Source: an uncultured Selenomonadaceae bacterium (GTDB taxonomy: Bacteria; Bacillota; Negativicutes; Selenomonadales; Selenomonadaceae). From it: DNA of 15,565 bases. Shown here one piece after another: positions 6,907 to 14,588 of this stretch. The number at the start of each line of letters is the position of its first letter. Within the stretch, counting starts at the first letter, position 1. Location of the stretch: positions 1 through 15,565 of the forward strand of contig CAJOQC010000152.1 of NCBI GenBank assembly GCA_905236785.1. The letters run 5' to 3'. Made by a program: the position numbers and the translations under genes. The notes under the pieces are model-generated. The model worked only from the letters and a program-made list of their open reading frames with translations. It was not told where the DNA came from and did not search any database.

Positions 6907-9716
6907 GTGGCAACATTGTAATAAAAGGGGCGCGAGCCAACAACCTGAAAAATATTTCCGTTGACATACCCAGGGATAAATTGGTGGTAATTACGGGGCT
7001 GTCAGGGTCGGGCAAGTCCTCCTTGGCCTTTGACACCGTTTACGCCGAGGGGCAACGCCGCTATGTGGAGTCCCTAAGCGCCTATGCGCGGCAATTTTTG
7101 GGGCAAATGGAAAAACCCGACGTTGACAGCATCGAAGGGCTTAGCCCCGCCATATCCATAGACCAAAAAACCACCGCCAGAAACCCCCGTTCCACCGTGG
7201 GTACGGTGACGGAAATTTACGATTATTTGCGTCTTATGTTCGCCCGCGCCGGGCGGCCTCACTGCCCAAAATGCGGAAAATCCATAACAAGGCAATCCAT
7301 AGACCAAATGACCGACCAAATTTGCGAATTGCCGGAAAAAACCAAAATTTTCATAATGGCGCAGGTGGTTCGCGGCAAAAAAGGCGAACACAAAAAAATC
7401 ATCGAACAAATTCGCCGCGACGGCTATGTTCGCGCAAGGATTGACGGCGAAGTTATCGACGTAAACGAAGAAATAAACTTGGAGAAAAACAAAAAACATA
7501 CCATTGAAGTAGTAATCGACCGCTTGATTATAAAAGCGGACATAAAGTCCCGACTGTCGGATTCTTTGGAAGTGGCGCTTAAAATGGGGGGCGGCGTTGT
7601 CTATGTGCAGATTGACGGCGGCGAAACAATGATGCTCAGCGAAAACTTCGCCTGCATTGACTGCGGCATAAGTCTGCCGGAGGTGACGCCCCGAATGTTT
7701 TCCTTCAATAACCCCTACGGCGCCTGCCCTGTTTGCATGGGGCTTGGCTCTCACATGGAATTTGACGAACAGCTTGTTGTGCCGGACGAGAGCCTCAGCG
7801 TCGCCGACGGAGTTTTTGCGCCGCTGTCGAAAAACTTGAACTCATACGCCATGTGCGCTATGGACTCCATCCTTAAAGCTTGCGGCTACAGCCTTGACAC
7901 TCCCTTTAAGAGCCTTGACAAAAAAACGCGGCAAATGCTTCTTTACGGCACGGGGGAAGAAAAAATCCGTTTTTATTACACCAATATGTTCGGCGAACAC
8001 CGCGAATATTTCACCGCCTTTGAAGGCGTAATGCCCCTTTTGCAACGACGTTACGCGGAAACCGATTCCGACGAAATGAAAGAAAGCTACGAAAATTACA
8101 TGACCAATACGCCCTGCGAGGCTTGCCATGGCGCAAGGTTAAAACCCGAAACCCTATCCGTTACCGTGGGGGAAAAAAACATTTACGAAGTCACGCAAAT
8201 GACAATAAAAGAATGTGACGATTTCTTTAACAAGTTGGAACTTACTCCGCGAGAAAAGAAAATCGCCGCCCTAATCCTAAAGGAAATTCATGCGCGGCTT
8301 AACTTCCTCCTAAACGTGGGCTTAGACTACCTCACCTTGTCCCGCAGCTCCGGCACGCTCTCGGGGGGCGAGGCGCAGCGGATACGCTTGGCGACGCAAA
8401 TAGGCTCCGGGCTTACGGGGGTTTTGTACATATTGGACGAACCCAGCATCGGTCTTCATCAGCGGGACAACAACCGCCTTATAGAAACCCTGTGCAAACT
8501 TCGCGACTTGGGCAACACGCTGATTGTGGTGGAACATGACGAGGACACCATGAAGGCGGCGGACTGCATAATCGACATAGGGCCTGGGGCGGGCGAATAC
8601 GGCGGGCGCGTCGTCGCCAAGGGAACGGCGCAAGAGATTATGAAAATCCCCGAATCAATCACGGGGCAATATTTAAGCCGCAAAAAAATAATTCCCGTGC
8701 CGCAAAAACGACGCAAGGGCAACGGCAATTTTTTGGAAATTGTGGGGGCAACGGAAAACAATCTAAAGAACATCAACGTCAAAATTCCCTTGGGGACGCT
8801 TACCCTTGTGACGGGCGTCAGCGGTTCCGGGAAAAGCACGTTGGTAAACGAAGTTTTGTATAAGGGCATCGCCTCGCGGCTCTACCGCGCCAAGGGAAAA
8901 CCGGGCAAGCACAAGAAAATAAAAGGTCTAAACAACATCGACAAAATAATAAACATCGACCAACAACCCATAGGGCGCACTCCCCGCTCCAACCCCGCCA
9001 CATACACCGGTGTTTTTGACAGTATCCGCGAACTTTTTTCCGTGACCAACGAAGCCAAGGCGCGGGGCTACAAAGCGGGGCGCTTTAGCTTTAACGTAAA
9101 AGGCGGGCGATGCGAAGCCTGCAAAGGCGACGGCATATTAAAAATCGAAATGCACTTTTTGCCCGACGTGTATGTTCCCTGCGAAGTTTGCAAAGGGGCG
9201 CGTTACAACCGCGAAACTTTGCAAGTAAAGTACAAGGGCAAAACCATTGCCGACGTACTCAACATGACAGTTGACGAGGCGACGGAGTTTTTCAAAAACA
9301 TTCCCAAGATTGCCCGCAAGTTGCAGGTGATAAAAGATGTGGGCTTAGGCTACATAAAGTTGGGGCAAAGCGCGACCACCTTGTCGGGGGGCGAAGCGCA
9401 ACGGGTGAAATTAAGCACCGAACTATCGCGCCGCTCCACGGGCAAAACCCTGTATATTTTGGACGAACCCACCACGGGGCTTCATACGGCGGATATTGCG
9501 CGGCTTCTTGACATTCTGCAACGATTGGTTGACGGCGGCGACACAGTTCTTGTCATCGAGCATAATTTGGACGTGATTAAATGCGCCGATTACATAATCG
9601 ACTTAGGCCCGGAGGGCGGCGACAGGGGCGGCGAAGTTGTGGCTTGCGGACGGCCGGAGGACATTGTAAAAGTGAAAGCATCGTACACGGGGCATTTTTT
9701 GCGCCCCATGTTGTAG
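6903..9716 (+). CDS. uvrA: UvrABC excinuclease subunit A
   Basis: A 937-residue damage-recognition ATPase of nucleotide excision repair; a UvrA dimer loads UvrB on damaged DNA. Two ABC modules are complete: Walker A GLSGSGKS (32-39) and GVSGSGKS (638-645), signature LSGGEAQR (486-493 and 827-834), and Walker B ending [12 protein letters not shown] and [12 protein letters not shown]. Paired Cys-x-x-Cys motifs expected for structural zinc are at 121-124, 405-408, 251-254 with 275-278, and 737-740 with 760-763. Length matches the usual 930-960. The start overlaps the stop of the small upstream gene (ATGA), and the metallo-beta-lactamase gene follows after 12 bases. uvrB, which often precedes uvrA in Firmicutes, is not present here. 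No frameshift or missing motif seen. Confidence 0.98.
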   Translation: MSGNIVIKGARANNLKNISVDIPRDKLVVITGLSGSGKSSLAFDTVYAEGQRRYVESLSAYARQFLGQMEKPDVDSIEGLSPAISIDQKTTARNPRSTVGTVTEIYDYLRLMFARAGRPHCPKCGKSITRQSIDQMTDQICELPEKTKIFIMAQVVRGKKGEHKKIIEQIRRDGYVRARIDGEVIDVNEEINLEKNKKHTIEVVIDRLIIKADIKSRLSDSLEVALKMGGGVVYVQIDGGETMMLSENFACIDCGISLPEVTPRMFSFNNPYGACPVCMGLGSHMEFDEQLVVPDESLSVADGVFAPLSKNLNSYAMCAMDSILKACGYSLDTPFKSLDKKTRQMLLYGTGEEKIRFYYTNMFGEHREYFTAFEGVMPLLQRRYAETDSDEMKESYENYMTNTPCEACHGARLKPETLSVTVGEKNIYEVTQMTIKECDDFFNKLELTPREKKIAALILKEIHARLNFLLNVGLDYLTLSRSSGTLSGGEAQRIRLATQIGSGLTGVLYILDEPSIGLHQRDNNRLIETLCKLRDLGNTLIVVEHDEDTMKAADCIIDIGPGAGEYGGRVVAKGTAQEIMKIPESITGQYLSRKKIIPVPQKRRKGNGNFLEIVGATENNLKNINVKIPLGTLTLVTGVSGSGKSTLVNEVLYKGIASRLYRAKGKPGKHKKIKGLNNIDKIINIDQQPIGRTPRSNPATYTGVFDSIRELFSVTNEAKARGYKAGRFSFNVKGGRCEACKGDGILKIEMHFLPDVYVPCEVCKGARYNRETLQVKYKGKTIADVLNMTVDEATEFFKNIPKIARKLQVIKDVGLGYIKLGQSATTLSGGEAQRVKLSTELSRRSTGKTLYILDEPTTGLHTADIARLLDILQRLVDGGDTVLVIEHNLDVIKCADYIIDLGPEGGDRGGEVVACGRPEDIVKVKASYTGHFLRPML

Positions 9717-9728
9717 GAGGTGTAACTC

Positions 9729-11339
9729 ATGCGGTTAAATTTTATCGGCGCGGCGCGAACCGTGACCGGCTCATGCTTTTTGGCGGAAACGGGGGAAGAA
9801 AAGTTTCTTGTGGATTGCGGAATGTTCCAAGGGGCAAAACGGATTCGCGAGTTAAACTACGAGGAATTTCCCTTTAACCCCGCCGAAATAGATTTTGTTT
9901 TGCTCACCCACGCCCACATTGACCACTGCGGTCTTTTGCCCAAATTGGTCAAAAACGGCTTTAAGGGGAAAATCTACGCCACAAAATCCACCGCTTCCCT
10001 GGTGGGGGTAATGCTCCCCGATTCGGCGCATATACAAGAAAGCGACGCACAGATAATGAACCGCAAGGGGCAACGTCGCGGCGAAGAACCCATTGAACCT
10101 TTGTACCTCTTGGACGACGTTAAAGATACGCTTAATCATCTGCAAACCGTAAACTATAACGAACAGATACAAATATCCGACACCGTAAGCGTCACCTATC
10201 GCGACGCGGGGCATATTTTGGGATCGGCAATTTTGGAACTTGTGGTGAAAGAAAACGACAAAAGCGCCAAAATTGTTTTTTCCGGCGATTTGGGTCAGCC
10301 CGATCAACCTATTTTGCGCAACCCCGCCATTATAAGCGGCGCAGATTTTTTGGTTACGGAATCGACTTACGGTGACCGCGTCCATCAGTTTTACGACAAG
10401 GAAACAGCCCTCTTAGAACTCATCAACGACACCATGGACAGGGGCGGCAACCTCATCATTCCCGCCTTCGCCGTGGGGCGCACCCAGACCCTTTTGTACC
10501 ACCTGTATAACCTACATAAAGCAGGAAGGCTTGACAACGACATACCCATAATTCTTGACAGTCCGTTGGCTATTGCGGCAACGCGGGTTTTTATGGAAAA
10601 TTCCCATGAGTTTGACGAAGAAGCGGTTAAACTTTTACAAAACGGCAAAATCCCCGACTTTCCGCAACTTAAAATTTTTGCCTCCGCCGTCGAATCCCGC
10701 TCCCTTAACACCGCCGAAAGCTCCGCCATCATAATCTCCGCCAGCGGCATGGCCGACGCAGGGCGCGTGTTGCATCATCTAAAACACAATTTGTGGCGGC
10801 CGGAGTCAACGGTGCTTTTTGTGGGTTACCAAGCCGAGGGCAGTTTGGGGCGAAGGCTCATAGACGGCATAAAAAGGGTTCGTGTCTTGGGCGAAGAAGT
10901 GGCGGTAAAAGCCAAAATCGAATCTTTGGACGGTTTTTCCGCCCATGCCGACGCCAATCAAATTATCGAATGGGCGAGCCACATAAAAGACCCGTTGCCG
11001 GCCAAGGTTTTTATCGTTCACGGCGAAACCCCCAGCGCAGAATCGCTAAAGGATTTGTTTGACAAAAAACTTGGCATCGAAGCCTATATCCCCTTTCGCG
11101 GCGATACGGTAAAAATCGGCGGCCGCGCTTCGGAGATAATTCAATCCACAATAAAGAGCGTTTCCGTGGAAATGGAAATGGAAGAAATTTTGCGGGACTT
11201 CGATTCCGATTATCGACAAATGCGCAAGCGTATACTGCAACTTGTGGTACATCAGCCCAAACTCCTTGAACCCATGATAAAAGCCATCGCCAAGGCGAGA
11301 AAGTACATCAAAAAAGTTTTTTCGTCCTACAATATTTAA
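9729..11339 (+). CDS. Metallo-beta-lactamase/beta-CASP RNase (CPSF-like)
   Basis: A 536-residue protein with a full set of beta-CASP nuclease motifs. The metal-binding HxHxDH is THAHIDH (His61, His63, Asp65, His66). Further ligands fit HILGS (His162) and FSGDLG (Asp187). Beta-CASP motif A is TESTYGDR (Glu211), motif B the GRVLHH stretch (His350) and motif C VHGE (His431). SASGMADAGRVL and FSAHAD are typical of the bacterial CPSF73-like branch (YsgC type), which lacks the N-terminal KH domains of archaeal members. The residues predict RNA processing or degradation in the cytoplasm; the actual substrate is unknown. The start has AGGAGGTG at 6-base spacing. It lies 12 bases after uvrA, so is probably co-transcribed. 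The charged C-terminal tail (480-536) extends past the nuclease core. Confidence 0.92.
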   Translation: MRLNFIGAARTVTGSCFLAETGEEKFLVDCGMFQGAKRIRELNYEEFPFNPAEIDFVLLTHAHIDHCGLLPKLVKNGFKGKIYATKSTASLVGVMLPDSAHIQESDAQIMNRKGQRRGEEPIEPLYLLDDVKDTLNHLQTVNYNEQIQISDTVSVTYRDAGHILGSAILELVVKENDKSAKIVFSGDLGQPDQPILRNPAIISGADFLVTESTYGDRVHQFYDKETALLELINDTMDRGGNLIIPAFAVGRTQTLLYHLYNLHKAGRLDNDIPIILDSPLAIAATRVFMENSHEFDEEAVKLLQNGKIPDFPQLKIFASAVESRSLNTAESSAIIISASGMADAGRVLHHLKHNLWRPESTVLFVGYQAEGSLGRRLIDGIKRVRVLGEEVAVKAKIESLDGFSAHADANQIIEWASHIKDPLPAKVFIVHGETPSAESLKDLFDKKLGIEAYIPFRGDTVKIGGRASEIIQSTIKSVSVEMEMEEILRDFDSDYRQMRKRILQLVVHQPKLLEPMIKAIAKARKYIKKVFSSYNI

Positions 11340-11389
11340 TGCTCAATTTTGCAGGATATTTGCTGTTTTTGTCGAATTAACCCGTTACT

Positions 11390-11427
11390 GTCAATTTCGC
11401 AAAAAGCAACGGAAAAAGCAAATTGAC
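11390..11427. other. Inverted repeat GTCAATTT/AAATTGAC ahead of HIT gene
   Basis: Eight exact paired bases separated by 22 bases, in the 112-base gap between the RNase gene and the HIT gene. ACGGAAAAAG occurs twice inside and just after it. There is no T-tract on either strand, so it is not a typical terminator. Role unknown. Confidence 0.3.
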
Positions 11428-11451
11428 GGAAAAAGACGGGAGGTGACAAGA

Positions 11452-11787
11452 ATGGACGGATGTATTTTTTGCAAAATTGCCAACAAGGAAATACCTTCCG
11501 AGCTTGTTTACGAAGATGAAACAACGGTAGCCTTTAGGGATTTATCCCCTCAAGCCCCGGTGCATATCCTCGTCATACCCAAGGCGCACATTAAGAGCGT
11601 TGCCGACGCCGAGGACGAGAAACTTTTGGGGCATATTGCGCGTGTTGCGGCCAAAATAGCCGAAAAGGAAAACATTGCCGCAGGTTTTCGCCTGGTGACG
11701 AACGTGGGCGAGGACGGCGGGCAAACCGTGGAGCATCTTCATTTTCATCTGTTGGGCGGCAGGAAAATGTCTTGGCCGCCGGGCTGA
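11452..11787 (+). CDS. HIT family protein (HinT-like purine nucleoside phosphoramidase)
   Basis: A 111-residue histidine-triad protein of typical HinT length. It opens with CIFCKIANKEIPSELVYEDE, a zinc-binding Cys pair and the branch signature. It has VHILVIPKAHI (37-47) and the active-site triad HLHFHLLGGRKM (95-106) with His95, His97 and His99. Family members hydrolyse AMP-lysine and adenosine phosphoramidates in the cytoplasm. The ATG at 11452 is chosen because GGGAGGTGA ends a few bases upstream; a GTG at 11443 lies inside that site. It follows the RNase gene by 112 bases without an obvious terminator between, so it may be read from the uvrA operon or from an unidentified promoter. The rpsU promoter begins 4 bases after its stop. 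Confidence 0.95.
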   Translation: MDGCIFCKIANKEIPSELVYEDETTVAFRDLSPQAPVHILVIPKAHIKSVADAEDEKLLGHIARVAAKIAEKENIAAGFRLVTNVGEDGGQTVEHLHFHLLGGRKMSWPPG

Positions 11788-11791
11788 CAGG

Positions 11792-11821
11792 TTGACATAT
11801 TGCGGCGTTTTCGTGTATAAT
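11792..11821 (+). promoter_or_regulatory. Consensus sigma-A promoter for rpsU
   Basis: TTGACA (11792-11797) and TATAAT (11816-11821), both exact consensus, separated by 18 bases, with TG directly before the -10 box. Predicted start near 11828, leaving a leader of about 93 bases before rpsU. Confidence 0.92.
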
Positions 11822-11853
11822 GTCGCGGTATGACCAAAACAATAACACTCCCG

Positions 11854-11889
11854 AACGCGCAATGCCGCAAAAGAGTTTCGGTGTGCGTT
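11854..11889 (+). promoter_or_regulatory. Leader hairpin upstream of rpsU
   Basis: AACGCGCA (11854-11861) pairs with TGTGCGTT (11882-11889, one G-U), with an inner CCG/CGG (11865-11867, 11879-11881). It is between the strong promoter and the long G-rich ribosome binding site. A role in translational feedback on bS21 is possible, but only the pairing is seen. Confidence 0.35.
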
Positions 11890-11920
11890 GTGCGTGAGTT
11901 TCGGAGGGGGGGAACGATAG

Positions 11921-12103
11921 ATGGCAAACGAAGTCAAAGTGGGCAAGAACGAGTCGATAGACAGTGCTCTGCGCCGTTTTAAGCGTACATGCCAAAAGGC
12001 CGGCACCTTGGCCGAAGTAAGAAAACGCGAGCATTACGAAAAGCCCAGCGTGCGTCGTAAAAAGAAGTCCGAAGCGGCTCGCAAACGCAAATTTAAGAGC
12101 TGA
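11921..12103 (+). CDS. rpsU: 30S ribosomal protein bS21
   Basis: A 60-residue very basic protein. [39 protein letters not shown] and the [11 protein letters not shown] tail are nearly invariant in Firmicutes bS21. The protein binds near the anti-Shine-Dalgarno region on the small-subunit platform and acts in initiation. The start follows a GGAGGGGGGG run whose many G residues allow several pairing registers; the gap from GGAGG itself is somewhat long. It is driven by a consensus promoter and followed 27 bases after the stop by a strong terminator. nfeD and floA come next, an order known from Firmicutes, where yqeY is often between; yqeY is absent here. Confidence 0.98.
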   Translation: MANEVKVGKNESIDSALRRFKRTCQKAGTLAEVRKREHYEKPSVRRKKKSEAARKRKFKS

Positions 12104-12129
12104 CAATCGGCGTTTTCTGCGCAAATAAC

Positions 12130-12163
12130 ACGGCACCCGCTTTGTGGCGGGTGCTGTTTTTTT
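12130..12163 (+). terminator. Strong intrinsic terminator between rpsU and nfeD
   Basis: ACGGCACCCGC pairs with GCGGGTGCTGT around a 6-base loop, G/C-rich, ending in seven T (12157-12163). The nfeD ribosome binding site begins at the last T, so ribosome binding and the terminator are directly adjacent. Confidence 0.93.
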
Positions 12164-12177
12164 GGGGAGGTGTTCTC

Positions 12178-12816
12178 GTGGAAACGGTCGGATTTTGGGA
12201 CTTGCCCCTGTTGCAGGTCATGCTCCTCACCATATTTTTCCTGTCGGTGTTCGTGGAGATAAAAACCGGCGGTTTTGGCGGCGGCATACTTTTGGGGCTG
12301 ACGGCGGCAGGGATTTTTTTCGGCAGTCAATATTTGGAAGGACTTACTTCTTTTTATCATATCGGACTTTTTTTGCTGGGCATAATATGCGTCAGCATCG
12401 AAATTTTAATGCCCACGGTGGGGCTGTTGGCGGCTTTGGGTCTTTCGGCCATGCTCTACAGCGCAGTCCTTGCCATGGGCGGCGATATAAACGCCGTGTA
12501 TGCTCTCTTGGTTTCTCTTTTGTTGTCGGCGATTATTTTTGCCTTCATAGTAAAACGATTGCCGTCAAGCAAATTGTGGAACAAATTCGTTTTGACGGAC
12601 AAGTCCACGAAGGAAAAAGGCTACGTCAGCGCGACGGAACAAATGAACTTGGTGGGCAAAACAGGCGTTGCCGCCACGGATTTACGGCCGTCGGGAACGG
12701 TTAATTTTGACAATTCGCCCACAGATGCCGTCACCGAAGGCGGCTATGTGGAAAAGGGCGACAAAGTCGTTGTCGTGTCCGTCAACGGCAGTCGGGTTTT
12801 GGTGAGAAAAGTGTAA
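12178..12816 (+). CDS. NfeD-like membrane protein, partner of flotillin
   Basis: A 212-residue protein with about five membrane-spanning stretches (roughly 11-27, 33-50, 60-79, 82-100, 105-126) and a soluble C-terminal OB-fold NfeD domain (about 155-212). The latter contains LVGKTGVAATDLRPSGTV and GDKVVVVSVNGSRVLVRKV. This is the short form without the N-terminal ClpP-like protease part. The start is the GTG at 12178, because GGGGAGGTG precedes it by 5 bases; an ATG at 12142 is inside the rpsU terminator. Known short NfeD proteins are encoded next to flotillins and work with them in membrane microdomains; floA follows after 12 bases. No own promoter seen, so expression probably depends on read-through from rpsU. 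Confidence 0.88.
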   Translation: METVGFWDLPLLQVMLLTIFFLSVFVEIKTGGFGGGILLGLTAAGIFFGSQYLEGLTSFYHIGLFLLGIICVSIEILMPTVGLLAALGLSAMLYSAVLAMGGDINAVYALLVSLLLSAIIFAFIVKRLPSSKLWNKFVLTDKSTKEKGYVSATEQMNLVGKTGVAATDLRPSGTVNFDNSPTDAVTEGGYVEKGDKVVVVSVNGSRVLVRKV

Positions 12817-12828
12817 GGAGATGTAAAA

Positions 12829-13833
12829 ATGGTTGAACTTATAGGATCGGGATTTTTCATAGTCCTTATAATAATCGCGGCCATGTTGTTTTTCCACTTT
12901 GTGCCGCTTGGTCTTTGGATTTCGGCGTTGGCTGCGGACGTTCGCATCAGCATCGTTACCCTTATCGGTATGCGTATGCGTCGTGTGCCGCCGGGGAAAA
13001 TCATTCTGCCCCTCATAAAAGCGAACAAAGCCGGGCTTGACGTGTGGGTCAATCAACTTGAGGCGCATTATTTGGCGGGAGGCAACGTTGACAAGGTGGT
13101 TGACGCGCTTATTGCCGCCCACAGGGCGCAAATTCCTCTGCCCTTTGAGCGTTCCGCCGCAATAGACCTTGCGGGGCGCGACGTTTTGGAAGCGGTGCAG
13201 ATGAGCGTCAACCCCAAAGTTATCGAAACGCCCATTGTTTCCGCTGTGGCCAAAAACGGCATTGAACTAAAAATAAAAGCTCGCGTCACCGTCCGCGCCA
13301 ACATCGACCGCTTGGTGGGCGGCGCAGGCGAACCAACGATTATAGCCCGCGTGGGCGAAGGCATCGTCACCACCGTCGGCTCGTCGGAGATGCACACCGA
13401 CGTTTTGGCCAACCCCGACGATATTTCAAAAACAGTTTTGGGCAAAGGGCTTGACGCAGGTACTGCCTTTGAAATTCTTTCCATTGATATTGCCGACGTG
13501 GATGTAGGCAGAAACATCGGCGCGGAGCTTCAAACCGACCAAGCAGAAGCCGACAAGCGCATCGCCCAGGCAAAGGCGGAAGAACGCCGCGCCATGGCCG
13601 TCGCCAAAGAACAGGAAATGAAAGCCTACACCCAAGAAATGGAAGCCAAAGTGGTGGAGGCGCAGGCGGAAGTACCCCATGCCATGGCAGAAGCCTTGCG
13701 AGAAGGCAAGTTGGGTGTTATGGATTATTACAATCTAAACAACATTCAATCCGACACCGATATGCGAAACGCCATAAGCCGCGCCGGGAGCAAAACCGAA
13801 AACGCCGCCCCCGCCGCACCTACTGCCAAATAA
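12829..13833 (+). CDS. floA: Flotillin-like protein FloA
   Basis: A 334-residue flotillin-like scaffold of bacterial membrane microdomains (YqfA/UPF0365 family). It has one N-terminal membrane hairpin segment (about 5-30), the [20 protein letters not shown] block (49-68), a band-7-like domain (to about 230), and a charged Ala/Glu/Lys coiled coil (about 232-290) ending in [20 protein letters not shown] (290-309), highly typical of FloA. The last 15 residues are an Ala/Pro-rich tail that varies in the family. AAGGAGATG at 7-base spacing supports the start. It is in an operon with nfeD 12 bases upstream and is ended by the terminator at 13864-13902. No abnormal feature seen. Confidence 0.97.
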   Translation: MVELIGSGFFIVLIIIAAMLFFHFVPLGLWISALAADVRISIVTLIGMRMRRVPPGKIILPLIKANKAGLDVWVNQLEAHYLAGGNVDKVVDALIAAHRAQIPLPFERSAAIDLAGRDVLEAVQMSVNPKVIETPIVSAVAKNGIELKIKARVTVRANIDRLVGGAGEPTIIARVGEGIVTTVGSSEMHTDVLANPDDISKTVLGKGLDAGTAFEILSIDIADVDVGRNIGAELQTDQAEADKRIAQAKAEERRAMAVAKEQEMKAYTQEMEAKVVEAQAEVPHAMAEALREGKLGVMDYYNLNNIQSDTDMRNAISRAGSKTENAAPAAPTAK

Positions 13834-13841
13834 TTAAAAAT

Positions 13842-13862
13842 TACTTCTTTTCTTTTTCTCTT
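13842..13862 (+). repeat. 21-base pyrimidine motif, copy 2
   Basis: The same 21 bases as on the minus strand at 3163-3183, again between a stop codon and a terminator hairpin. In both copies the hairpin arm that follows starts with CTTT. Confidence 0.75.
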
Positions 13863-13863
13863 A

Positions 13864-13902
13864 CTTTCAATTTTTCTGTTTTCAACCAAGAAAAATTGAA
13901 AG
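13864..13902 (+). terminator. A/T-rich hairpin terminator after floA
   Basis: CTTTCAATTTTTCT (13864-13877) pairs exactly with AGAAAAATTGAAAG (13889-13902), 14 pairs with an 11-base loop. The T-rich element is inside the stem and upstream rather than after it, as in the chemoreceptor terminator. Confidence 0.65.
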
Positions 13903-13924
13903 AACATAAACATAATTTTATATA
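13896..13924 (+). promoter_or_regulatory. Candidate promoter for the small membrane protein gene
   Basis: TTGAAA (13896-13901), a 17-base spacer, then TATATA (13919-13924). The -35 box overlaps the right arm of the floA terminator. Predicted start near 13931, about 21 bases before the ATG. Confidence 0.5.
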
Positions 13925-13951
13925 TACTCTTTATGTTTACGGTAAAATAAT

Positions 13952-14434
13952 ATGGAACAACTTATAGTAGTTATTTTGGCGATTATCTACGCAATAGCCA
14001 CAAGCGGCAAAAAAAAGCGGCCTTCTGCGCCGCCCATGCCGCCGCGCCGACAAGATTTGCCCGCCGAACAGCCCCGGGGGGAAACGTCCGTTGATTTTGA
14101 TATACCGCCTATCTTGGGCGCGCCGGAGCGAAAAGACACCGACGCGCAAAATAGCGATATTGACTTAAAGGACGTATTCGGCGAAATTTGGGGCAGATTA
14201 AACATTCCAAGCCAAGAGACCGAAAGGGAAGTTGAAGTCGAAGAAACAGCGGATAATGTTCCGCTTATCGACGAAGAACCCGCAACGCCGACGGAGGTTA
14301 AACAGCCAAAACCGACCGCCGACACAAACATTTTTGCGTTGCCGGAAAAAATAACCGCCGACAAAGTAGCCCAAGGCGTTGTTTGGGCAGAAATTTTGGG
14401 GCGGCCGAAAGCCTTTCGCCATCGCGGGAGATAA
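13952..14434 (+). CDS. Small single-pass membrane-anchored protein of unknown function
   Basis: A 160-residue protein. Residues 3-17 form a membrane helix followed by GKKKR, predicting a cytoplasmic C-terminal part. The middle (20-125) is acidic, Pro- and Glu-rich and probably disordered. The C-terminus has a compact motif VAQGVVWAEILGRPKAFRHR (139-158). I recall similar endings (EILGxPxAxR after an N-terminal anchor) in uncharacterised Firmicutes proteins, which suggests a docking peptide. No function can be assigned. An in-frame stop 7 bases upstream of the ATG excludes a longer start; there is no clear Shine-Dalgarno sequence, so translation may be weak. It has its own candidate promoter and a perfect terminator directly after the stop. 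Confidence 0.8.
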   Translation: MEQLIVVILAIIYAIATSGKKKRPSAPPMPPRRQDLPAEQPRGETSVDFDIPPILGAPERKDTDAQNSDIDLKDVFGEIWGRLNIPSQETEREVEVEETADNVPLIDEEPATPTEVKQPKPTADTNIFALPEKITADKVAQGVVWAEILGRPKAFRHRGR

Positions 14435-14435
14435 C

Positions 14436-14470
14436 AAAAGAGCCGTAAGGTATCACCTTACGGCTCTTTT
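14436..14470. terminator. Bidirectional 16-bp perfect terminator between convergent genes
   Basis: AAAAGAGCCGTAAGGT (14436-14451) and ACCTTACGGCTCTTTT (14455-14470) are exact reverse complements around ATC. A-run and T-run at the ends let it stop transcripts from both the small membrane protein gene and the convergent DeoR gene. Confidence 0.93.
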
Positions 14471-14503
14471 AATTGAGGATTAGTATCAAATGCCACTCGA
14501 CGC

Positions 14504-14585
14504 AGCACTGCTTTCGTATCGCGGCACTTTCCTTGTCTGCCGAAAAAATTCCTCGGCAATAGCACGAACTCATTTATGCAGTGCT
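14504..14585. other. Nested inverted-repeat element of unknown nature
   Basis: Three stems nest inside each other: AGCACTGC/GCAGTGCT (14504-14511, 14578-14585), TTCGT/ACGAA (14513-14517, 14564-14568) and TGCCGA/TCGGCA (14538-14543, 14553-14558). It occupies most of the 118 bases between the shared terminator and the DeoR stop codon. It could be a folded 3' region of the DeoR message, a small RNA, or a dispersed repeat. Confidence 0.4.
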
Positions 14586-14588
14586 TCC

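Noticed and set aside
7074..7754. 226-codon minus-strand frame inside uvrA
   Set aside because: A shadow of the uvrA frame: composition rich in His, Phe and Arg, no ribosome site, and uvrA is fully intact on the other strand.
11830..11979. Upstream open frame in the rpsU leader starting at 11830
   Set aside because: The ATG is only a few bases from the predicted transcript start, has no ribosome site, and overlaps rpsU out of frame.
12144..12704. 186-codon plus-strand frame overlapping nfeD
   Set aside because: Starts within the rpsU terminator and shows a His/Arg/Gly-rich shadow composition; the nfeD frame has membrane helices and an NfeD domain.
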